Both the position numbers and the translations under genes were made by a program. Positions 1 through 4,628 of a stretch of 5,053 nt of DNA are shown in pieces. This DNA is from Betaproteobacteria bacterium (lineage in GTDB: Bacteria; Pseudomonadota; Gammaproteobacteria; Burkholderiales; Thiobacillaceae). A model generated the notes under the pieces. That model searched no databases and was not told the DNA's origin. It was given only the letters and a program-made list of their open reading frames with translations. Within the stretch, counting starts at the first letter, position 1; every line of letters starts with the position of its first letter. Location of the stretch: the NCBI GenBank assembly GCA_020049245.1, contig JAIFLB010000064.1, positions 1-5,053 of the forward strand, written 5' to 3'.

Positions 1-299
1 ATCTGGGCGAGGGTGATGAGGCTTTGGCCGGCAAGATGGTGAGCGTGCATTACAGTGGTTACCTGACCAACGGCAACAAGTTCGATTCCAGCGTCGACCG
101 CAATGAGCCGTTCGACTTTCCGCTCGGGCGTGGCCACGTCATTAAGGGCTGGGACGAAGGGGTTGCCGGCATGAAAGTCGGCGGCAAACGCAAGCTGACC
201 ATTCCGGCCGATCTAGGTTATGGCGCGCGTGGCGCCGGCGGCGTGATTCCGCCGAACGCAACGCTGGTATTCGATGTGGAATTGCTGGCGGTTCGCTGA
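1..299 (+). CDS. FKBP-type peptidyl-prolyl cis-trans isomerase, 5' end outside the window
   Basis: This is the C-terminal 98 residues of a single-domain FK506-binding-protein-type proline isomerase, which catalyses cis-trans isomerisation of X-Pro bonds during protein folding. The first full codon is at base 3 and the frame is open to the window edge, so the start lies upstream; TTG 24 and ATG 36 are internal. FKBP signatures visible, counted from the first full codon, are VHYSGYL (15-21), FDSS (27-30), the pocket-forming VIKGWDEG (46-53), LGYGARG (71-77), IPPN (82-85) and LVFDVELL (88-95). Known short bacterial FKBPs are about 110 residues, so probably only 10-20 residues are missing if there is no signal peptide. 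Location cannot be decided because the N-terminus is absent. The gene converges on pap. Its stop falls in a 15-bp tandem duplication that repeats an in-frame TGA. Family assignment is firm. Confidence 0.95.
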   Translation, partial: LGEGDEALAGKMVSVHYSGYLTNGNKFDSSVDRNEPFDFPLGRGHVIKGWDEGVAGMKVGGKRKLTIPADLGYGARGAGGVIPPNATLVFDVELLAVR

Positions 300-320
300 A
301 TCGTTGTTCGCTGATTTGTT
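291..320 (+). repeat. 15-bp tandem duplication over the FKBP stop codon
   Basis: Bases 291-305 and 306-320 match at 13 of 15 positions, and both begin GTTCGCTGA. The unit is five codons long, so the FKBP reading frame meets the same TGA twice (297-299 and 312-314). It looks like a local slippage duplication that left a backup stop. Confidence 0.6.
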
Positions 321-327
321 GTCTTGT

Positions 328-343
328 CGCGCTGCGAGCGGAC
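328..343. repeat. REP fragment (solo partial arm)
   Basis: These 16 bases match the base of the REP arm seen at 399-467 (consensus CGCGCCGCGAGCGGAC) with one substitution, but the GCTCCTAC tip is absent and the sequence breaks into unrelated ATCTGAG. I read it as a decayed or truncated REP copy next to the intact palindrome. Confidence 0.45.
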
Positions 344-350
344 ATCTGAG

Positions 351-385
351 TTCGTAGGATGGGTCAAGCGAAGCGGACCCATCAA
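351..385. repeat. Small hairpin repeat, copy 1 (loop AAGCGAAGCG)
   Basis: An 8-bp perfect inverted repeat, GATGGGTC (358-365) and GACCCATC (376-383), encloses the 10-base loop AAGCGAAGCG and is preceded by TTCGTAG. A second copy with a different stem but nearly the same loop lies at 4442-4471. Sequences of this shape recur between genes in many Proteobacteria as far as I recall; their function is not known to me. There is no T-run after either arm, so it is not a classical terminator. Confidence 0.55.
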
Positions 386-398
386 CTCGCAACGACTT

Positions 399-467
399 TC
401 GCGCCGCAAGCGGACGCTCCTACGAATTTGCATCATCGCCTTGTAGGAGCGTCCGCTCGCGGCGCGA
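399..467. repeat. REP/BIME-type palindrome, copy A, between convergent FKBP and pap
   Basis: A long inverted repeat has arms at 399-423 and 443-467, with 24 of 25 positions able to pair (A408/C458 is the exception) and a 19-base loop. The arms contain GTAGGAGCGTCCGC and GCGGCGCGA, typical of REP elements that RAYT transposases spread between genes. The left arm is identical over all 25 bases to the right arm of copy B (3632-3656). It sits between the convergent 3' ends of FKBP and pap, so it could act as a two-way transcript end or an mRNA-stabilising structure. It has no strong U-tract, so a canonical rho-independent terminator is not supported. Confidence 0.8.
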
Positions 468-479
468 TCTTTCCAAAAC

Positions 480-1973
480 CTACTTCTTCTTGCCCTTCAA
501 CCCGGCTTCGATGCGGTTGCACAGGGTTTCCAGAATCTTGATCCGGGCATAGTTCTTGTCGTTTGCCGGGATTAACGTCCAGGGCGCGATCTCGGTGCTG
601 GTGCGATCCACCATGTCGCACACGGCTTGTTCGTATTGCGGCCATTTTTCCCGATTTCGCCAGTCTTCCGGGGTGATTTTGTAGCGCTTGAAACCGGTGT
701 TTTCCCGTTCCTGGAAACGCTTGAGCTGCTCTTCCTGGCTGATCGCCAGCCAGAATTTCACCAGCACGATGTGGTGTTCCACCAGTTGCGTCTCGAAATC
801 GTTGATTTCGCTGTAGGCGCGCATCCAGTCATATTCCTCGCAATAGCCTTCCACCCGTTCGACCAGCACCCGGCCATACCAGGAACGATCGAACAAGGTG
901 ACCCGGCCGCGACGGGGCAGGTGACGCCAGAATCGCCACAGATAGGGTTGCGCTTTTTCTTCATCGGTCGGCGCGGCAATCGGAATGACCTGATAGCGAC
1001 GGGCATCAAGCGCGCCGGTGATGCGGCGGATGCTGCCGCCCTTGCCGGCTGCGTCGTTGCCTTCAAACACGCAGACCACGGAAATTTCACCGAATCTTTT
1101 ATGCTGGGTCAGCAGGTTCAGGCGGCCCTGGAGTTCTTCCAGGCGAGTCTGATAGGGCTGTTTATCGAGTCTGGCATCGAGATTCAGCGCTTTCAGCAGA
1201 TGCAGATTGTCGACCGCCGTTGGAAGTTGCGGCGCTGGCAGGGCTTTGGCCGGGGCGGGGTGTTGATCCAGCCGATGGCGAAGGTTTTCCAGCAGGATGC
1301 GGCCAAATGTCAGGCTGCGGAAGCGCTCATCTTCGCCTTCGATGATGTACCACGGTGCTTGTGCAGTGCTGCTGATGCGCAAGATCTTCGAGCTGGTTTG
1401 CAGGAATTCGTCGTAATGCCTGAAATGCTCCCAATCCCGCTCGGAGACCCGCCAACGGGTGCGCGGATCTTTCTGTAGCGTCTTGAGGCGCTTTTCCTGA
1501 CGGTCCTTCGATAAGTGAAACCAGAACTTGAGCACCAGCGCGCCTTCATCGACCAGCATGCGTTCGAACCGCACATTGCGCGCAATCGCCCGGTCCAGCC
1601 CGGCATTCTTGATGCGACCATAAACCCGGTCGAGCAATGGCAGGCTGTACCAGGAACCCTGAAACACCGCTGTCTTGCCTTTCGGTGGCAGCGCTCGCCA
1701 GAAACGCCACATCGGCGGACGATCGCGCTCCTCATCGGAAGGCTCGCCCATCCCGTGCGTCTCGATATGACGCGGGTCGAGCCACTGATTGAGCAGGCCA
1801 ACGGTTTCGCTACGCCCGGCGCCATCGACGCCGCCGATCAGAATGACCAGCGGAAAGGCGCGCGTGCTGACCAGATCGTATTGCGCGTCGAGCAATGCTT
1901 CGCGCAAAGGCGGAATCTGTTGCTCATAGCTGGCCTTGTCGACTTTGTGGCCAATTTCCGCAGATTCGAACAT
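480..1973 (-). CDS. pap: Polyphosphate:AMP phosphotransferase (two-domain PPK2)
   Basis: This 497-residue cytoplasmic enzyme transfers phosphate from polyphosphate to AMP, giving ADP; with adenylate kinase it can rebuild ATP from stored polyP. It has the fused PPK2 layout and the length of known Pap proteins. The C-terminal domain (about 255-497) keeps Walker A FEGNDAAGKGGS (303-314, K311), FDRSWYGR (361-368, D362, R363) and the lid segment around 424-441 (FKRYKITPEDW). The N-terminal domain (about 1-240) aligns but is degenerate: GGVDGAGRS (47-55) has Arg for the Walker Lys, and FQGSWY (104-109) replaces FDRSWY. The active site is therefore inferred to be in the C-terminal half; loss in the N-half is at least partly a family trait. 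ATG 1973 follows AAGGA (1980-1984) with 6-base spacing. It is the last gene of the cluster, 51 bp after the cytochrome, and ends 13 bp before REP copy A. The C-terminus is basic (GLKGKKK). Confidence 0.95.
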   Translation of the reverse strand: MFESAEIGHKVDKASYEQQIPPLREALLDAQYDLVSTRAFPLVILIGGVDGAGRSETVGLLNQWLDPRHIETHGMGEPSDEERDRPPMWRFWRALPPKGKTAVFQGSWYSLPLLDRVYGRIKNAGLDRAIARNVRFERMLVDEGALVLKFWFHLSKDRQEKRLKTLQKDPRTRWRVSERDWEHFRHYDEFLQTSSKILRISSTAQAPWYIIEGEDERFRSLTFGRILLENLRHRLDQHPAPAKALPAPQLPTAVDNLHLLKALNLDARLDKQPYQTRLEELQGRLNLLTQHKRFGEISVVCVFEGNDAAGKGGSIRRITGALDARRYQVIPIAAPTDEEKAQPYLWRFWRHLPRRGRVTLFDRSWYGRVLVERVEGYCEEYDWMRAYSEINDFETQLVEHHIVLVKFWLAISQEEQLKRFQERENTGFKRYKITPEDWRNREKWPQYEQAVCDMVDRTSTEIAPWTLIPANDKNYARIKILETLCNRIEAGLKGKKK

Positions 1974-2024
1974 CGTGATTCCTTCAGCCGCCCGGATCAG
2001 GGCGTTGGATCAGACGTAACGGGT

Positions 2025-2411
2025 TCAAAGCGCTGCCAGATACTCGGAAATCGAAGCGATTTCCGTATCGGTCAGGGCTTTCGCGAAGGGCATCATTGTG
2101 CTGCTTTGCGGGCCAACCTGTTTACCTGCGCGGTAGTCGTTCAGCTTCGCGATCAGTTCTGCCGCCGGCTGGCCAGCCAGTTTCGGGAAGGGCCCCTGGC
2201 CGCCGCCGGTGGCGCCATGGCAACCCTGGCAGACCGCGACATATTTCAACTTGCCCGGGTTAACCACCGGCGCCGCATCAAACGTGATTGGTTTGGGGGG
2301 GCTGGCTTGCGGCGCAGACGGGGCCGCTTCGGTCGGGGCGGGTGCTTCAGCCTTGTCGCCACAAGCTGCCAATGTGGTCAATGCAAAGAGTACAACGAGC
2401 GCGGAACGCAT
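2025..2411 (-). CDS. Single-haem cytochrome c lipoprotein (class I)
   Basis: This 128-residue periplasmic electron carrier is predicted to be lipid-anchored. Residues 1-17 form a lipoprotein signal: a short hydrophobic stretch ending in the lipobox LAAC, with acylated Cys17. An Ala/Pro/Glu-rich linker (about 20-41) follows, suggesting a flexible tether. The haem site is CQGCH (61-65), with His65 as one axial ligand; Met106 or Met107 in STMMPFAKALTD is the likely sixth ligand, followed by the usual C-terminal helix (DTEIASISEYLAAL). The pattern resembles small c553/c4-type domains. I chose ATG 2411 because it starts the signal peptide and has GGAG (2420-2423) 8 bases upstream; the open frame continues upstream to 2615, but only as a shadow of the neighbouring gene. 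The start lies 16 bp after the binding-protein stop, so co-transcription is very likely. Its redox partner is unknown. Confidence 0.93.
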   Translation of the reverse strand: MRSALVVLFALTTLAACGDKAEAPAPTEAAPSAPQASPPKPITFDAAPVVNPGKLKYVAVCQGCHGATGGGQGPFPKLAGQPAAELIAKLNDYRAGKQVGPQSSTMMPFAKALTDTEIASISEYLAAL

Positions 2412-2427
2412 ATTCAATTCTCCAAAA

Positions 2428-3510
2428 TTACTTCGAGTAGTAAAGAAAGTTGGCGAAAGACGCTTCCGCCACCTTGAACCATTGGTTTTCCATATCGCGG
2501 AAACTTTTCCATTCTTTATAGATTTTCGCGAAAGTCGGATTCTTCTTCGCTTCTTCCTCGTACATCGCAAACGCCGCTTTCTTGGCCGCCTCCATGATGT
2601 CTTTCGGGAAGGCACGCAATTTTGCGCCTTGCTTGATCAGCCGCATCATCGCCTGCGGGTTTTTATAGTCATATTCCGCCAGCATGTTCACGTTGGCTTC
2701 AACGCAGGCGGTCTCAAATGCGGCCTGGTAAGCCACAGGCAATTCGTTCCACTTCTTGATGTTGACGAAGAAGGAGAGTTGCGGGCCGCCTTCCCACCAG
2801 CCGGGGTAGTAATAGTTCTTGGCGATCTTGTGAAAGCCCAGTTTCTCGTCGTCGTACGGACCCACCCATTCCGCCGCGTCGATGGCGCCACGTTCCAGCG
2901 AAGGATAGATATCGCCGCCGGCCAGGGTTTGCGGCACCGCGCCCAGCTTTGCCATGATCTGTCCGCCAATGCCGGGGATACGCATCTTCAAGCCCTGCAG
3001 GTCGGCCAGCGACTTGATTTCCTTGCGGAACCAGCCGCCCATCTGAACGCCGGTATTGCCGCCGGGAAACTGAATGATGTTGTATTGCTTGAACAACTCG
3101 CGCATCAGCTTGATGCCGCCGCCGAAATACATCCACGCGTTCTGCTGGCGCGCGGTCAGGCCGAAGGGCAGGGCGCAATCGAAGGCGAACGCCATGTTCT
3201 TGCCGACGTAGTAATAACTCGCCGAATGCCCGCATTCGACGGTGCCGTTCTGCACCGCATCCAGAACCTGCAACCCTGGAACCAGCTCGCCGCCGGCATG
3301 CACGCGCAACTGAAATTTGCCGCCGGTGATCTTGTTGAGTCGGTCGGCGAGTAAATCGGAAGCGCCAAAAATGGTGTCCAGACTCTTCGGAAAACTCGAA
3401 GCCAGATGCCATTTGATCGCCGGGCCATCGGCAAAAGCTTTGGGTGCCAGCGCGGCGGCAGTCACGCCCAGGCCAGCGCCGGCCGATTTCAGAAAGGTTC
3501 GTCTTTGCAT
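2428..3510 (-). CDS. dctP: TRAP transporter substrate-binding protein, TakP-like (DctP family), Tat-exported
   Basis: This 360-residue periplasmic solute receptor belongs to the tripartite ATP-independent transporters. It starts MQRRTFLKSAGAG, a twin-arginine signal, with a likely cleavage after AFA (25-27). The mature part closely follows the 2-oxo-acid (pyruvate)-binding TakP of Rhodobacter as I remember it: SSFPKSLDTIFG (38-49), ELVPGLQ (75-81), FPGGNTGVQMGGWFR (148-162), GLKMR (173-177), GGDIYPSLERG (198-208), EWVGPYDDEKLGF (214-226) and YYYPGWWEGGP (233-243). Arg177 would clamp the carboxylate, and Gln156, Glu214 and Trp215 lie where TakP binds cation and ligand. The ligand is thus probably a 2-oxo acid or similar carboxylate (inference). 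ATG 3510 is preceded by AAGGA (3516-3520) at 5-base spacing; a longer open frame to 3675 would translate the REP repeat and lacks sense as a start. No DctQ or DctM gene is adjacent; a cytochrome c follows instead. Confidence 0.93.
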   Translation of the reverse strand: MQRRTFLKSAGAGLGVTAAALAPKAFADGPAIKWHLASSFPKSLDTIFGASDLLADRLNKITGGKFQLRVHAGGELVPGLQVLDAVQNGTVECGHSASYYYVGKNMAFAFDCALPFGLTARQQNAWMYFGGGIKLMRELFKQYNIIQFPGGNTGVQMGGWFRKEIKSLADLQGLKMRIPGIGGQIMAKLGAVPQTLAGGDIYPSLERGAIDAAEWVGPYDDEKLGFHKIAKNYYYPGWWEGGPQLSFFVNIKKWNELPVAYQAAFETACVEANVNMLAEYDYKNPQAMMRLIKQGAKLRAFPKDIMEAAKKAAFAMYEEEAKKNPTFAKIYKEWKSFRDMENQWFKVAEASFANFLYYSK

Positions 3511-3552
3511 GGGAATCCTTGATGGTTTGGGAACTGCTAAAAGGGTGTTGAA

Positions 3553-3581
3553 AATGGATGCATCATCGGAATCGGTGGCAA
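3553..3581 (-). promoter_or_regulatory. Weak candidate sigma-70 promoter for the dctP-cytochrome-pap cluster
   Basis: On the minus strand TTGCCA (3581-3576) and TCCATT (3558-3553) are 17 bases apart, about 43 bases before the dctP start. The -10 box matches only three of six consensus positions, so this is a guess about where the cluster promoter lies, between the REP palindrome and the gene. Read-through from vapC is the alternative. Confidence 0.25.
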
Positions 3582-3585
3582 AGCG

Positions 3586-3656
3586 GTAGGAGGCTCCGCT
3601 TGCGGGCCGATACCACAACTCGCCGCAACGCTCGCGCCGCAAGCGGACGCTCCTAC
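3586..3656. repeat. REP/BIME-type palindrome, copy B, between vapC and dctP
   Basis: An inverted repeat has arms at 3586-3610 and 3632-3656, pairing at 21 of 25 positions, with a 21-base loop. The four mismatches are two GC/CG dinucleotide swaps, which is typical of older REP arms. The right arm is identical to the left arm of copy A (399-423), and similarity extends upstream into CAACTCG...CAACG (3616-3630 against 383-394). It begins 19 bp beyond the vapC stop and may cap the 3' end of the vapBC transcript. It is about 75 bp upstream of the dctP start. Confidence 0.8.
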
Positions 3657-3675
3657 GACGTGGCTTTGATCGCAT

Positions 3676-4071
3676 TCAATACTTCAGCAATGCGACGCCA
3701 CGCAAACCCGCTTTGCTCGCGTCGCGCACCAACTGCTTGTCAAACGTCACGAATCGCTCATTTTCCGGGCATTGCGCCGCATGCAGCGCATCCGCAAAGT
3801 CCAGACCTGTCGTATATGCATCCAGAACACGCTGAGCTAGCACACTGTCGGCGGCGCTGATGTTTTCCAAAGCCAACAAATCGCGCAAGCTCGCTTCAAT
3901 ATCGGCCAACTGCAGGGCATAGCAAGCGCGCAACACCCACTCGCACTCCATCAGCACCGACATCGACACCGTACAAGGCTCGCCAGCCACCAGGTTTTCG
4001 GCTGCCTGCGCCTGCAGTGCATCGTCACCCACGAGGAGGCGAATCACGACATTGGTATCGAGAGCAGCCAT
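3676..4071 (-). CDS. vapC: VapC toxin, PIN-domain ribonuclease
   Basis: This 131-residue PIN-domain protein is the toxin of a type II toxin-antitoxin pair; VapC toxins cut RNA, often tRNA or rRNA, using Mg2+ or Mn2+. The acidic residues that hold the metals are all visible: Asp5 in ALDTNVVIRLL, Glu42 in SVLMECEWVLR, Asp91 and Asp94 in GLDFADALHAA, and Asp111 in FVTFDKQL. Length is normal for the family and no frame break is seen, so it is probably active. Its ATG shares one base with the vapB stop (TGATG, 4073-4069) and lacks a clear Shine-Dalgarno sequence, which points to translational coupling with the antitoxin. The RNA target cannot be predicted from sequence. The gene is followed by REP copy B. 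Confidence 0.94.
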   Translation of the reverse strand: MAALDTNVVIRLLVGDDALQAQAAENLVAGEPCTVSMSVLMECEWVLRACYALQLADIEASLRDLLALENISAADSVLAQRVLDAYTTGLDFADALHAAQCPENERFVTFDKQLVRDASKAGLRGVALLKY

Positions 4072-4340
4072 CAGCGCGGGTGCTTGCGGGCAGCTTCACT
4101 CAGCAGGGCCGCATTCATGTCTTCAATGCTGACAGCAGGGCCCTGGTAGGCAATGCGCTGGCGAATAGCGGCCAATCCCTGCACTAGAGGCGTTTTTTGA
4201 CTCGTCTCTATGGGCTTGAGCAAGAGCCCTTCGGAGGTTTCTTGCACTTCCAACCGCGTGCCAGCGTGCCAGTGGCGGGCATCGCGTAGGGCTTTGGGGA
4301 TGATGATCTGCCCTTTGCTGGACAGTAAGGTTGTTTGCAT
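4071..4340 (-). CDS. vapB: VapB antitoxin, AbrB/SpoVT-type DNA-binding domain
   Basis: This 89-residue antitoxin neutralises VapC and is expected to repress its own operon. Residues 1-45 form a swapped-hairpin AbrB/MazE-like domain (LSSKGQIIIPKALRD, then WHAGTRLEVQETSEGLLLKPI). The C-terminal tail (about 50-89, ending AALLSEAARKHPR) is the part that normally wraps the toxin. ATG 4340 has GGAG (minus strand of 4346-4349) at 5-base spacing. The gene lies directly before vapC with a one-base overlap. A promoter and an inverted repeat just upstream (4361-4400) fit autoregulation. The AbrB fold is shared with MazE antitoxins, but the PIN-domain partner makes VapB the right name. Confidence 0.92.
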   Translation of the reverse strand: MQTTLLSSKGQIIIPKALRDARHWHAGTRLEVQETSEGLLLKPIETSQKTPLVQGLAAIRQRIAYQGPAVSIEDMNAALLSEAARKHPR

Positions 4341-4360
4341 GGCTGCTCCAGATTGGAGAG

Positions 4361-4378
4361 GTAAGAATCAAATCTTAC
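4361..4378. promoter_or_regulatory. Inverted repeat, probable VapB/VapBC operator
   Basis: A perfect 6-bp inverted repeat, GTAAGA (4361-4366) and TCTTAC (4373-4378) separated by ATCAAA, covers the -10 box and expected start of the vapBC transcript. A third half-site, GTAAGA, lies at 4388-4393 in the spacer. The shape suits a dimeric AbrB-type autorepressor. Binding itself is inferred. Confidence 0.55.
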
Positions 4379-4400
4379 TTTTGTGCGGTAAGAGCGGCAA
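4372..4400 (-). promoter_or_regulatory. Candidate sigma-70 promoter of vapBC
   Basis: On the minus strand TTGCCG (4400-4395) is followed, after exactly 17 bases, by TAAGAT (4377-4372); each box has four of six consensus bases. Transcription would start near 4365, giving a leader of about 25 bases that contains the vapB GGAG site. The operator palindrome overlaps the -10 box. Confidence 0.55.
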
Positions 4401-4628
4401 GTGCAGCGGCGGGAATGCAAATATTCATGGGGCGGATCAGTGGGTTGGGCAAAGCAAAGCGTGCCCAACCAATGCGCTGCTTCTCATCGTCATATCGGCA
4501 AGGGGCAAGCCGGTATTCAGGGTCAATATCTGATATGGAATTTGACTATGTCGACGCATAAAGACTGGATACCAGCTAGGGCGAGATTAATTCAACTCTT
4601 CCTCAAGCCTGCCGGACGTATGGGTGTA
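4401..4628. other. Intergenic spacer between the right-edge gene and vapBC
   Basis: I see no supported gene here. The short + strand frames crossing it begin inside the vapB region or have no domain or good start. It holds the hairpin repeat at 4442-4471, a minor palindrome CTGGATACCAG (4565-4575) and otherwise unstructured sequence that is less GC-rich than the left half of the window. Confidence 0.5.
4442..4471. repeat. Small hairpin repeat, copy 2 (loop AAGCAAAGCG)
   Basis: A 9-bp perfect inverted repeat, GGTTGGGCA (4443-4451) and TGCCCAACC (4462-4470), encloses the loop AAGCAAAGCG, which differs from copy 1 (351-385) by one base. The stem sequences differ while pairing is kept. It lies upstream of the vapBC promoter in the spacer. 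Confidence 0.55.

Noticed and set aside
399..467. CRISPR-like or canonical rho-independent terminator reading of the palindrome
   Set aside because: There are no regularly spaced direct repeats with spacers, and neither side of the stem has a proper U-tract. The arm sequence fits REP elements better.
627..1478. 283-codon open frame on the + strand
   Set aside because: It is entirely antisense to pap, whose PPK2 motifs are unambiguous. No recognisable protein features or good start context.
1515..2477. 320-codon open frame on the + strand
   Set aside because: It runs antisense across three features (pap, the intergenic gap and the cytochrome) and has no domain.
2412..2615. N-terminal extension of the cytochrome frame to 2615
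   Set aside because: The extra 68 codons overlap dctP in another frame and would bury the lipoprotein signal. GGAG and the signal peptide fix the start at 2411.
2209..3354. 381-codon open frame on the + strand
   Set aside because: It lies antisense to the cytochrome and dctP genes, which have clear motifs, signal peptides and ribosome sites. Its translation shows no domain; long antisense frames are expected in GC-rich DNA.
3511..3675. N-terminal extension of the dctP frame to 3675
   Set aside because: The extra 55 codons translate the REP palindrome. The Tat signal and AAGGA site place the start at 3510.
4565..4575. Palindrome CTGGATACCAG as a terminator for the right-edge gene
   Set aside because: The stem is only 4 bp and no U-run follows on the minus strand; too weak to call.
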